Shown piece by piece: positions 33,015 to 43,371 of a DNA stretch of 64,000 bases. The DNA is from Neisseria sp. Marseille-Q6792 (GTDB lineage Bacteria; Pseudomonadota; Gammaproteobacteria; Burkholderiales; Neisseriaceae), in assembly GCF_943181435.1 (NCBI RefSeq), contig NZ_OW969598.1:930001-994000 (forward strand). The letters are read 5' to 3'. The notes below the pieces were generated by a model. That model did not search any database and was not told where the DNA came from. It saw only the letters and a list, made by a program, of their open reading frames with translations. Numbering within the stretch: the stretch's first letter is position 1; each line of letters starts with the position of its first letter. Position numbers and translations under genes: made by a program.

Positions 33015-33026
33015 ATTTGTGAAAGG

Positions 33027-33104
33027 TGGAGGCGGGGGCGCGGATTTTAACCGGCCTATATGAAGATTGCACTCCTCATAGCATAAACACTCTGCCACCC
33101 CGCC
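33027..33104 (-). other. tRNA-Cys-like sequence, non-canonical (relic or divergent tRNA)
   Basis: A 78-nt sequence ending TCCA folds like a tRNA: perfect 7-bp acceptor GGCGGGG/CCCCGCC, a 3-bp D stem GCA/TGC as in the neighbouring tRNA-Cys, a 6-bp anticodon stem ATGAGG/CTTCAT with an 8-nt loop containing TGCAA, and a T arm GCCGG-TTAAAAT-CCGCGC with mismatches or a bulge. The T-loop lacks TTCRA and the D-loop has GT in place of GG. It is probably a decayed duplicate of tRNA-Cys, but the intact acceptor and encoded CCA leave function open. Confidence 0.5.
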
Positions 33105-33116
33105 ATAGTACGATAA

Positions 33117-33190
33117 TGGAGGCGAGAGTCGGAATCGAACCGGCGTAGACGGATTTGCAATCCGCTGCATAACCACTTTGCTATCTCGCC
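33117..33190 (-). tRNA. tRNA-Cys (anticodon GCA)
   Basis: A 74-nt tRNA with encoded CCA. Acceptor GGCGAGA/TCTCGCC, D stem GCA/TGC, anticodon loop TTGCAAA, T-loop TTCGATT. Confidence 0.95.
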
Positions 33191-33214
33191 TAAAACTGGC
33201 TTAATCTAAAAATC

Positions 33215-33290
33215 TGGAGCGGGAAACGAGTCTCGAACTCGCGACCTCAACCTTGGCAAGGTTGCGCTCTACCAACTGAGCTATTCCCGC
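33215..33290 (-). tRNA. tRNA-Gly (anticodon GCC), downstream-most copy of four
   Basis: A 76-nt tRNA with CCA. Acceptor GCGGGAA/TTCCCGC, anticodon stem CAACC/GGTTG with loop TTGCCAA. Sequence identical to the other three copies. Confidence 0.96.
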
Positions 33291-33311
33291 GCGTTCAAAC
33301 ATATCGGTTTT

Positions 33312-33387
33312 TGGAGCGGGAAACGAGTCTCGAACTCGCGACCTCAACCTTGGCAAGGTTGCGCTCTACCAACTGAGCTATTCCCGC
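33312..33387 (-). tRNA. tRNA-Gly (anticodon GCC), copy 2
   Basis: Same 76-nt sequence as the copy at 33215; the spacer between them is 21 bp. Confidence 0.96.
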
Positions 33388-33410
33388 GTTGATACGTTTG
33401 AAATAAAACT

Positions 33411-33486
33411 TGGAGCGGGAAACGAGTCTCGAACTCGCGACCTCAACCTTGGCAAGGTTGCGCTCTACCAACTGAGCTATTCCCGC
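33411..33486 (-). tRNA. tRNA-Gly (anticodon GCC), copy 3
   Basis: Same 76-nt sequence; spacer 23 bp to copy 2. Confidence 0.96.
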
Positions 33487-33511
33487 AATGATTGCGGAAG
33501 AATGAAATTTT

Positions 33512-33587
33512 TGGAGCGGGAAACGAGTCTCGAACTCGCGACCTCAACCTTGGCAAGGTTGCGCTCTACCAACTGAGCTATTCCCGC
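33512..33587 (-). tRNA. tRNA-Gly (anticodon GCC), copy 4 (first transcribed)
   Basis: Same 76-nt sequence; spacer 25 bp to copy 3. pgsA lies 80 bp upstream on the same strand, so the tRNAs may be read partly from its transcript. Confidence 0.96.
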
Positions 33588-33667
33588 CCGATTTCATTCT
33601 CCAATATCGAAGAGACGCAATTATTATGGATTCTGTTTTTGCCGTCAAGCTATTTTTATGTTTTTTT

Positions 33668-34231
33668 TCAGGCGATTTCTTTCCACGCCATTTTCAGATA
33701 ATACAGCATCGACCAAACCGTCAGCAAAGATGCGATAAACATCAATATGTTGCCGATGAATGCGAGGTTAAATCCATAAAAATCGGGAAAATTCAGCAGC
33801 AGCAGGAAGATTGCCAGCATCTGCGCGGCGGTTTTGAATTTGCCGACGGTGGCGACGGCAACGCTGCTCCTCTTGCCCATTTGCGCCATCCATTCGCGCA
33901 ATGCGGAAATAGTGATTTCCCTACCGATGATGATCATGGCAAACAAAACATAGGTCCGATCGAGTTTGACCAGTAAAAGCAGCGATACGGCGACCATCAG
34001 CTTGTCGGCGACAGGGTCGAGGAATGCGCCGAAATCCGAGGTCTGTTTCCACAACCTTGCCAAAAATCCGTCAAACCAGTCGGTCAAGGCGGCAACGGCA
34101 AAAATGACGGCGGCGGCAACATTGACTGCTTCTTCCGAAAACCATGAGAAAGGCAGGTAAAAAAGGGCTGTCAGGACAGGAATGAGCAAGACCCTCAACC
34201 ATGTGAGGAAGATGGGGAGATTCCAAGGCAT
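33668..34231 (-). CDS. pgsA: CDP-diacylglycerol-glycerol-3-phosphate 3-phosphatidyltransferase
   Basis: PgsA makes phosphatidylglycerol phosphate at the inner membrane. The 187-residue protein has the CDP-alcohol phosphotransferase motif D-G-x2-A-R-x8-G-x3-D-x3-D in DGFLARLWKQTSDFGAFLDP with VADK following, and about five TM segments. The start MPWNLPIFLTWLRVLLIP at 34231 matches the family; the 17-residue upstream extension does not. Confidence 0.95.
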   Translation of the reverse strand: MPWNLPIFLTWLRVLLIPVLTALFYLPFSWFSEEAVNVAAAVIFAVAALTDWFDGFLARLWKQTSDFGAFLDPVADKLMVAVSLLLLVKLDRTYVLFAMIIIGREITISALREWMAQMGKRSSVAVATVGKFKTAAQMLAIFLLLLNFPDFYGFNLAFIGNILMFIASLLTVWSMLYYLKMAWKEIA

Positions 34232-34337
34232 CGGTTTTCTCTGTGCAGACTGTAAAGTTGTAATTATAGCGGTTATCCTCATAACCCAAAACGTAAAATT
34301 TCCGCATAGTCATTCCCCCCGCCCCGCCAATCTGTTT

Positions 34338-34958
34338 TCACATTCTTTTCAAACGCAGGAAAATGGCGGGCAATAAAAGCAAAATACCCAGTTTCAGGCT
34401 GAAAATGGCAGGTTGTGCCAACACTTCGATAAGGCGGTCTTCCGGATGTGCGAACTCCTTATTGGTATGGATACTGCCACTGTTGCGGTATTCCAACAGA
34501 ACGCCGTTTAAAAAACCTTTGCCGACGGTGTCGCTTAAAACAATCTTAACCTGCCGCGCCCTGATGACTCTGCCGATATTGTCGCCTGTACACAAATCGT
34601 CGAACCCGTAGCAGGAAAGTCGGTAATGTTGCCCGTCTGCATTCAGTTTGATTGCCCGTCCGCTGCGGTTGGGTGCGGTAACGGTCAATTCTGCATATTC
34701 GAATGTTTTTTCTTGTTCGTGAAATGCCGTCAGGTAAGGTGCAATAAAAACGGCGGACAACAGCAGACAGCTTATGGCGGCAAACCATACCCAGCGATAA
34801 TATAGTGGATTAAATTTAAACCAGTACGGCGTTGCCTCGCCTTGCCGTACTATTTGTACTGTCTGCGGCTTCGTCGCCTTGTCCTGATTTAAATTTAATC
34901 CACTATATTTCACGCTTACCCCTTGTTTCTCAAATGCCGTCTGAAAAAACGGCTGCAT
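34338..34958 (-). CDS. unidentified membrane protein with a CREE-encoded insert
   Basis: The frame starts near ATG 34958 (MQPFFQTAFEKQGVSVK), passes through a Correia element in frame (about 35 residues: [18 protein letters not shown]... to NPLYY), then enters a TM segment (WVWFAAISCLLLSAVFIAPY), a soluble domain with two cysteines (CYGFDDLC) and a C-terminal TM (LGILLLLPAIFLRLKR). The N-terminus also covers a DUS. The function is unknown; two TMs around an extracytoplasmic domain of about 110 residues. No good Shine-Dalgarno is visible, and the frame stays open to 35036. The start is uncertain. Confidence 0.6.
   Translation of the reverse strand: MQPFFQTAFEKQGVSVKYSGLNLNQDKATKPQTVQIVRQGEATPYWFKFNPLYYRWVWFAAISCLLLSAVFIAPYLTAFHEQEKTFEYAELTVTAPNRSGRAIKLNADGQHYRLSCYGFDDLCTGDNIGRVIRARQVKIVLSDTVGKGFLNGVLLEYRNSGSIHTNKEFAHPEDRLIEVLAQPAIFSLKLGILLLLPAIFLRLKRM
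34801..34907. repeat. Correia element (CREE), short form, 107 bp, within a reading frame
   Basis: TATAGTGGATTAAATTTAAA at the left, TTTAAATTTAATCCACTATA at the right. Counting one TA duplication, the net gain is 105 bp, a multiple of three, so the host frame stays open. Confidence 0.93.
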
Positions 34959-34994
34959 ATGTTGTCTGCAAAATATCGGGAAGCATAACAGACA

Positions 34995-35028
34995 AAATGC
35001 CGTCTGAAATGTTTTCAGACGGCATTTC
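34995..35028 (-). terminator. DUS-pair terminator after the CMD-family gene
   Basis: Perfect inverted DUS, 15 bp past the stop. Confidence 0.75.
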
Positions 35029-35042
35029 TTATCCAAAACGGA

Positions 35043-35378
35043 TTATTTTTGCGTTTCAACCGCTTCCAATGCACGCAGGGCATAAGTGTAAGCGGCACCC
35101 GCATTCAGGGCAATGGCGGTTGCCAATGCACCTGCGATTTCGCTGTCGGTCGCACCGGCTTTGGCGGCTGCGGCGGCGTGAACACTGATGCAGCTCTCAC
35201 AACGTGTGGTAATGGCAACGGCGATGGCAATCAGTTCGCGCGTTTTGGCATCTAATGCTTCGGCGGCGGCGGCCTGTTCCAATGCGCCGTAGGCCTGCAG
35301 CATTTTAGGATGCGCCTTACCCAGCTCGCCGAATGATTTTTTAACCAATGCGGTATGTTCTTTCCAATCTTTAAACAT
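35043..35378 (-). CDS. carboxymuconolactone decarboxylase/AhpD-family protein
   Basis: A 111-residue all-helical protein with the AhpD-like redox motif CESC at C60-C63 and the following H67 (TTRCESCISVHAAAAAKAGA). Members act as alkylhydroperoxidases or decarboxylases; the CxxC and His favour peroxidase activity. The gene is divergent from mtrA, with 128 bp between starts. Confidence 0.9.
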   Translation of the reverse strand: MFKDWKEHTALVKKSFGELGKAHPKMLQAYGALEQAAAAEALDAKTRELIAIAVAITTRCESCISVHAAAAAKAGATDSEIAGALATAIALNAGAAYTYALRALEAVETQK

Positions 35379-35506
35379 TTTCTTTTCCTTTCTCTTGCGT
35401 TTAACCCTGATACGCGCTTGCGTATCTGTTTTTGATGTGCGTATTATTGCAATTATTCAGTTGTGTTTCTCGTTTAATCATCTCATTTTATGGTTCAAAA
35501 AGATTT

Positions 35507-36412
35507 ATGGATATTCTCGACAAACTGGTTGACCTGGCCCAACTGACGGGTAGTGTGGATGTACAGTGCCTTTTGGGCGGACAATGGTCGGTACGGCATG
35601 AAACCTTGCAGAGCGAAGGATTGGTACACATTGTTACATCGGGCAGCGGCTATCTCTGCATCGACGGTGAAACTTCCCCGCGTCCGGTCAGTACGGGGGA
35701 TATTATATTTTTCCCGCAGGGATTGGGGCATGTCTTAAGCCACGACGGAAAATACGGAGAAAGTTTACAACCGGATATACGCCAACACGGCGCGTTCACG
35801 GTCAAACAGTGCGGCAACGGACAGGATATGAGCCTGTTTTGTGCCCGTTTCCGCTATGATACCCATGCAGATTTGATGAACGGGCTGCCGGAAACCGTTT
35901 TTCTGAACATTGCCCATCCGAGTTTGCAGTATGTGGTTTCAATGCTGCAACTGGAAAGCGAAAAACCTTTGACGGGGACGGTTTCCGTGGTCAACGCATT
36001 ATCGTCCGTCCTGCTGGTGCTTATCCTGCGCGCCTATCTCGCACAGGATAAGGATGTCGAACTCTCGGGCGTATTGAAAGGTTGGCAGGACAAACGTTTG
36101 GGACATTTAATCCAAAAGGTGATAGACAAACCGGAAGACGAATGGAATATCGACAAAATGGTGGCGGCCGCCAATATGTCGCGCGCACAGCTGATGCGCC
36201 GTTTCAAAAGCCAGGTCGGACTCAGCCCGCACGCCTTTGTGAACCATATCCGCCTGCAAAAAGGCGCATTGCTGCTGAAGAAAACCCCGGATTCGGTTTT
36301 GTCGGTCGCACTGTCGGTAGGCTTTCAGTCGGAAACACACTTTGGCAAAGCATTCAAACGGCAATATCACGTTTCGCCGGGTCAATACCGGAAAGAAGGC
36401 GGGCAACAATAA
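35507..36412 (+). CDS. mtrA: AraC-family activator MtrA
   Basis: A 301-residue AraC/XylS regulator: an N-terminal cupin-like sensing domain (about 20-130; VHIVTSGSGYLCIDGETSPR, GDIIFFPQGLGHVL) and a C-terminal double HTH (about 205-295; DKMVAAANMSRAQLMRRFKS, LSVALSVGFQSETHFGKAFK). It matches neisserial MtrA, which activates the MtrCDE efflux pump in response to hydrophobic agents; the pump genes are not in this window. The longer frame from 35432 has no conserved sequence, so ATG 35507 is chosen. The gene appears intact. Confidence 0.93.
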   Translation: MDILDKLVDLAQLTGSVDVQCLLGGQWSVRHETLQSEGLVHIVTSGSGYLCIDGETSPRPVSTGDIIFFPQGLGHVLSHDGKYGESLQPDIRQHGAFTVKQCGNGQDMSLFCARFRYDTHADLMNGLPETVFLNIAHPSLQYVVSMLQLESEKPLTGTVSVVNALSSVLLVLILRAYLAQDKDVELSGVLKGWQDKRLGHLIQKVIDKPEDEWNIDKMVAAANMSRAQLMRRFKSQVGLSPHAFVNHIRLQKGALLLKKTPDSVLSVALSVGFQSETHFGKAFKRQYHVSPGQYRKEGGQQ

Positions 36413-36429
36413 AATCTGAACCTTAAAAC

Positions 36430-36467
36430 GCAAATGCCGTCTGAAAATACTTTCAGACGGCATTTGC
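36430..36467. terminator. bidirectional DUS-pair terminator between mtrA and the lipoprotein gene
   Basis: A 17-bp perfect stem with a 4-nt loop between convergent genes. Confidence 0.85.
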
Positions 36468-36475
36468 GTACCGTA

Positions 36476-36964
36476 TCATTTTAACGGCTGCATCTTCATC
36501 ACTTCCAAGAGGAAATTGGTAAATGCGGGATTATTGGGTTTGGCATCCATATTTTTCCAACGCTGCTGCCAGCCGCGCAAGGCATTCTGAATATACAGCT
36601 TGGACTGTTCCGTATTGATTTCGCCGCGCTGACTGTCTACCGCCGAACGCAGGTAGATTTCATACATACTGTCATCAACGGCATTGCGTCCGACCAGGCG
36701 TTTTCTGAAATTGTTCAGATATTGCGCGGCCTGAACCTTGGTCATTTTACCGATACTCACCTGATAGCTCAGGCGCGTCGCCTCATCACGGATTTTGGAA
36801 ACGTCCGTCCAATGCGAAGGGGCGAGGCGGAAACCTTTTACAGACGCTTCCGCCGGAACGGTATTAATCGGCCTGACAGGGATTTCGGTCAGGGTGGGCA
36901 CATAAACAGTTCCGCAGCCGGACAGGGCGGCCGCGATGGGGATAAGGGCAAGATATTTTTTCAT
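36476..36964 (-). CDS. unidentified lipoprotein
   Basis: A 162-residue protein with lipobox LSGC (C17; MKKYLALIPIAAALSGCGTV). The mature part is mostly helical (HWTDVSKIRDEATRLSYQVS, YLRSAVDSQRGEINTEQSKL) with no domain I can name. The Shine-Dalgarno is weak, and an ATG three codons earlier (MAGMKKYL) is possible; the longer frame to 37072 is not credible because the signal peptide would be internal. Convergent with mtrA. Confidence 0.8.
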   Translation of the reverse strand: MKKYLALIPIAAALSGCGTVYVPTLTEIPVRPINTVPAEASVKGFRLAPSHWTDVSKIRDEATRLSYQVSIGKMTKVQAAQYLNNFRKRLVGRNAVDDSMYEIYLRSAVDSQRGEINTEQSKLYIQNALRGWQQRWKNMDAKPNNPAFTNFLLEVMKMQPLK

Positions 36965-37110
36965 ACCCGCCATTATAAGCAGGTTTGCCCTGAAAAAACA
37001 AATTGTTCCGAAAAAACGGGGGTTCGGCGGGATTGCGCGCGCCCGAATCCGCCGCCGCAAACCCTGCCGCAAGGTTTACAATTTGACCTTTTTATCGCGA
37101 CAAATATTAT

Positions 37111-38013
37111 ATGGATACCGCAAAAAAAGACGTTTTGGGTTCCGGCTGGATGCTGGTGGCGGCGGCCTGCTTCACCATTATGAACGTATTGATTAAAGAG
37201 GCATCGGCAAAATTTGCCCTCGGCAGCGGCGAATTGGTCTTTTGGCGTATGCTGTTTTCAACCGTTGCGCTCGGTGCTGCCGCCGTATTGCGTCGGGACA
37301 CCTTCCGCACGCCCCATTGGAAAAACCACTTAAACCGCAGTATGGTCGGGACGGGGGCGATGCTGCTGCTGTTCTACGCGGTAACGCATCTGCCTTTGGC
37401 AACCGGCGTAACCCTAAGCTACACCTCGTCGATTTTTTTGGCGGTATTTTCCCTCCTGATTTTGAAAGAACGGATTTCCGTTTACACGCAGGCGGTGCTG
37501 CTCCTTGGTTTTGCCGGCGTGGTATTGCTGCTTAATCCCTCGTTTCGCAGCGGTCAGGAAACGGCGGCACTCGCCGGTCTTGCCGGCGGCGCGATGTCCG
37601 GCTGGGCGTATTTGAAAGTGCGCGAACTGTCTTTAGCGGGCGAACCCGGCTGGCGCGTCGTGTTTTACCTTTCCGCGACAGGTGTGGCGATGTCGTCGGT
37701 TTGGGCGACGCTGACCGGCTGGCACACCCTGTCCTTTCCATCGGCAGTTTATCTGTCGGGCATCGGCGTGTCCGCGCTGATTGCCCAACTGTCGATGACG
37801 CGCGCCTACAAAGTCGGCGACAAATTCACGGTTGCCTCGCTTTCCTATATGACCGTCGTTTTTTCCGCGCTTTCGGCGGCGTTCTTTTTGGGCGAACAGC
37901 TTTTTTGGCAGGAAATACTCGGTATGTGCATCATCATCCTCAGCGGCATTTTGAGCAGCATCCGCCCCATTGCCTTCAAACAGCGGCTGCAATCCCTGTT
38001 CCGCCAAAAATAA
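37111..38013 (+). CDS. EamA-family (DMT superfamily) transporter
   Basis: A 300-residue inner-membrane protein with ten predicted TM segments in two EamA repeats (about 11-140 and 150-290). Typical features are FTIMNVLIKEASAKF in TM1, TLSYTSSIFLAVFSLLILKE in repeat one and SLSYMTVVFSALSAAFFLGE in repeat two. Substrates of this superfamily vary (amino acids, metabolites, nucleotide sugars); none can be assigned. It is a single gene, convergent with potD. Confidence 0.9.
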   Translation: MDTAKKDVLGSGWMLVAAACFTIMNVLIKEASAKFALGSGELVFWRMLFSTVALGAAAVLRRDTFRTPHWKNHLNRSMVGTGAMLLLFYAVTHLPLATGVTLSYTSSIFLAVFSLLILKERISVYTQAVLLLGFAGVVLLLNPSFRSGQETAALAGLAGGAMSGWAYLKVRELSLAGEPGWRVVFYLSATGVAMSSVWATLTGWHTLSFPSAVYLSGIGVSALIAQLSMTRAYKVGDKFTVASLSYMTVVFSALSAAFFLGEQLFWQEILGMCIIILSGILSSIRPIAFKQRLQSLFRQK

Positions 38014-38014
38014 A

Positions 38015-38046
38015 AAATGCCGTCCGAACATCCTTCAGACGGCATA
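38015..38046. terminator. near-perfect DUS-pair terminator between the EamA gene and potD
   Basis: Arms GCCGTCCGAA and TTCAGACGGC between convergent genes. Confidence 0.7.
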
Positions 38047-38053
38047 TCGGGCT

Positions 38054-39184
38054 TTATTTCCCCGCCTTCACATCCTGCCACTGGCGCACCATAAACTTCA
38101 ATGCCGCCGGCCGGATGGGAACCATAATAAAACTGTTTTTCAAATCTTCCCCGCTCGGGAAAATCGTATTGTCGTTTTTAAATTCGTCCTCCATCAAATC
38201 GCGCGCCGGCTTGCTCGAAGGCGCGTAGGTAACGAAATTACCGTTTTTCGCCGACACTTCCGGGTCGAGGAAGTCGTTGATGTATTTGTGCGCGTTGGCG
38301 ACGTTTTTCGCATCTTTCGGAATCACGAAAGAATCCACCCAAATCCCCACGCCCTCTTTGGGCATCATCACGCGGATTTTTTCCTTGCCGCCCGCTTCTT
38401 CAGCACGGCGTTTGGCAATATTCAAATCGCCGCCGAAACCGATTGTTACGCAGGTATCGCCGCGCGCCAAATCATCGATAAAGCCGGACGAAGTGAAGCG
38501 TTTGATATTGGGGCGGTTTTTCTTGAGCAGGGCGGTTGCCTCCCTGATGTCTTCCGTATTGCTGCTGTTCGGGTTTTTACCCAAATAGTTCAACACCATA
38601 GGATAAATTTCCGCCGCGCTGTCTAAATAACTGATACCGCATTGTTTGAGTTTGGACGTGTATTCGGGATCGAACACCAAATCCCACTGGTTGTCCGGCA
38701 GCTTGTCCGTACCCAAAGCCTTTTTCACGCGTTCGGTATTGATGGCGAAGGTATTTGTCCCCCAATAAAACGGCACGGCGTATTCGTGGCCGGGATCGAC
38801 CCCGTCCATCAGCCTCATCATTTCGGGATTGAGGTGTTTATAATTGGGAATCAGCGACTTATCGATTTTCTGATACGCACCTGCCTTAATCTGCCTGCCC
38901 ACAAACGCATTGGACGGCGCGACAATGTCGTAACCGGATTTTCCGGTCAGCACCTTGCTTTCCAGCGTTTCATCGCTGTCGTACACATCATAAGTAACCT
39001 TGATGCCGTTTTTCTTTTCAAAATCGGCAACGGTTTCCGGATCGACGTATTCCGACCAGTTGTAAATTTTCAATACGTTTTGGTTTTCCGCCGGTGCCGG
39101 TTTTTCGGCAGGCGGTTTGTCCGAACCGCCGCAAGCGGCAAGCAGGAGGGCGGTTAAAACAGCGAGTGGCAGATGTTTGGTCAT
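38054..39184 (-). CDS. potD: spermidine/putrescine ABC transporter binding lipoprotein
   Basis: A 376-residue type I/II periplasmic binding protein: lipobox LAAC (C18), then the PotD/PotF start NVLKIYNWSEYVDPETVADF. Polyamine-site features include SDETLESKVLTG, YAVPFYWGTNTFAIN and DLARGDTCVTIGFGGD. Binding specificity between putrescine and spermidine is not determined. The ATG at 39184 has AAGGA with 7-nt spacing; two earlier in-frame ATGs lack this. The permease and ATPase genes are not adjacent. Confidence 0.93.
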   Translation of the reverse strand: MTKHLPLAVLTALLLAACGGSDKPPAEKPAPAENQNVLKIYNWSEYVDPETVADFEKKNGIKVTYDVYDSDETLESKVLTGKSGYDIVAPSNAFVGRQIKAGAYQKIDKSLIPNYKHLNPEMMRLMDGVDPGHEYAVPFYWGTNTFAINTERVKKALGTDKLPDNQWDLVFDPEYTSKLKQCGISYLDSAAEIYPMVLNYLGKNPNSSNTEDIREATALLKKNRPNIKRFTSSGFIDDLARGDTCVTIGFGGDLNIAKRRAEEAGGKEKIRVMMPKEGVGIWVDSFVIPKDAKNVANAHKYINDFLDPEVSAKNGNFVTYAPSSKPARDLMEDEFKNDNTIFPSGEDLKNSFIMVPIRPAALKFMVRQWQDVKAGK

Positions 39185-39246
39185 TATCATTCCTTGCATA
39201 TCGGGTTGGAGAAAGCGGCCATTATAGCCGATATTGGGAACAGGGC

Positions 39247-39284
39247 TTCAGACGGCATTCAAAATCCCGCAATGCCGTCTGAAA
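39247..39284. repeat. DUS inverted pair upstream of alaS
   Basis: Here the arms point in the opposite sense (TTCAGACGGCATT ... AATGCCGTCTGAA) between two divergent gene starts, so it is not terminating a neighbouring gene. Confidence 0.7.
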
Positions 39285-39387
39285 GCCGCCGCTTCCATAG
39301 CTAGAAACAGGGATTTGCGGTAAGATACCGCCGTTCGTTTTCCCTGCTTTTACCATGACAAGACATTTGAGAGATATTGAAAAAATT

Positions 39388-42012
<2,625 letters not shown>

Positions 42013-42027
42013 TCCCTCCGCCGCAAG

Positions 42028-42070
42028 CAAAATGCCGTCTGAACGCCCAAGCCTTCAGACGGCATTTTTC
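42028..42070 (+). terminator. DUS-pair terminator after alaS
   Basis: DUS pair with loop CGCCCAAGCC and a TTTTT tail. The same sequence including the loop recurs at 43319-43362. Confidence 0.85.
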
Positions 42071-42092
42071 CGCAAACAAAAATCTAATTTTG

Positions 42093-42164
42093 CGTAGGGT
42101 GGGCTTCAGCCCACCGTTTTTTTTATTTTTGATTGTTGATTGGTGGGCTGAAGCCCACCCTACG
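42093..42164. repeat. CGTAGGGTGGGC inverted repeat
   Basis: CGTAGGGTGGGCTTCAGCCC near the left and the reverse complement at the right form a 23-bp stem with a T-rich loop. Related units occur at 59967-60039. A neisserial intergenic repeat of unknown role. Confidence 0.75.
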
Positions 42165-42177
42165 GTTACTAAAATCC

Positions 42178-43250
42178 CGTCATTCCCGCGCAGGCGGGAA
42201 TCCAGACCGTTCGGTTTCGGTTTTTTTGGCTAGTGCCGCAACATTAAATTTCTAGATTCCCACTTTCGTGGGAATGACGGCGGAGCGGTTGCTGTTTTCC
42301 CAATAAATGACCCCAACCTAAAATCCGTCATTCCCATGCAGGCGGGAATCCAGAACGCGGGACGGCGGCAATATTCAAAGGTTGTCTGAAAATTCAGAGA
42401 TTCTAGATTCCCGCCTTCGCGGGAATGACGGTGGAGCGGTTTCTGCTTTTCCGATAAATGACCCCAACCTAAAATCCGTCATTCCCGCACAGGCGGGAAT
42501 CCAGACCTGTCGGTGCGGAAACTTATCGGATAAAACGGTTTCCCCAACCCCGAGTCCTAGATTCCCACTTTCGCGGGAATGACGGCGGAGCGGTTTCTGC
42601 TTTTCCGATAAATGACCCCAACTTAAAATCCCGTCATTCCCGCGCAGGCGGGAATCCAGAACGCGGGACGGCGGCAATATTCAAAGGTTGTCTGAAAATT
42701 CAGAGGTTCTAGATTCCCACTTTCGTGGGAATGACGGCGGAGCGGTTGCTGTTTTCCCGATAAATGACCCCAACCTAAAATCCGTCATTCCCATGCAGGC
42801 GGGAATCCAGAACGCGGGACGGCGGCAATATTCAAAGGTTGTCTGAAAATTCAGAGATTCTAGATTCCCGCCTTCGCGGGAATGACGGTGGAGCGGTTTC
42901 TGCTTTTCCGATAAATGACCCCAACCTAAAATCCGTCATTCCCGCACAGGCGGGAATCCAGACCTGTCGGTGCGGAAACTTATCGGATAAAACGGTTTCC
43001 CCAACCCCGAGTCCTAGATTCCCACTTTCGCGGGAATGACGGCGGAGCGGTTTCTGCTTTTCCGATAAATGACCCCAACTTAAAATCCCGTCATTCCCGC
43101 GCAGGCGGGAATCCAGAACGCGGGACGGCGGCAATATTCAAAGGTTGTCTGAAAATTCAGAGGTTCTAGATTCCCGCTTTCTCGGGAATGACGGCGGAGC
43201 GGTTTCTGCTTTTCCGATAAATGACCGCAACCTAAAACTCATCCTTCCCG
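42178..43250. repeat. NIME array 1 (dRS3 and RS repeats)
   Basis: Alternating dRS3 20-mers (ATTCCC-N8-GGGAAT) and longer RS units fill the space between alaS and gpmA. Inside is a 457-bp tandem duplication (see separate entry). Short reading frames here are not genes. Confidence 0.92.
42251..43164. repeat. two tandem copies of a 457-bp NIME unit
   Basis: Copy 1 is 42251-42707 and copy 2 is 42708-43164, nearly identical (one difference seen near 42301: AATAAATG versus GATAAATG). A third copy begins at 43165 but diverges within about 100 bp. Confidence 0.9.
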
Positions 43251-43318
43251 AGAAAACAGAAAAACAAAAACCTAAAATCCCGTCGTTATCGCGAAAGCAG
43301 TTGCTACGTTTACCGTCA

Positions 43319-43362
43319 AAAATGCCGTCTGAACGCCCAAGCCTTCAGACGGCATTTTTTAT
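43319..43362 (-). terminator. DUS-pair terminator after gpmA
   Basis: Same hairpin and loop as the alaS terminator, 10 bp past the gpmA stop. Confidence 0.85.
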
Positions 43363-43371
43363 TTCAAACCC

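Noticed and set aside
39247..39284. DUS pair before alaS as a terminator
   Set aside because: It lies between divergent starts, so no adjacent gene ends there; listed as a repeat instead.
42375..43134. Two identical 100-aa reading frames
   Set aside because: They come from the 457-bp tandem NIME duplication, lack Shine-Dalgarno sites and are made of dRS3 repeats.
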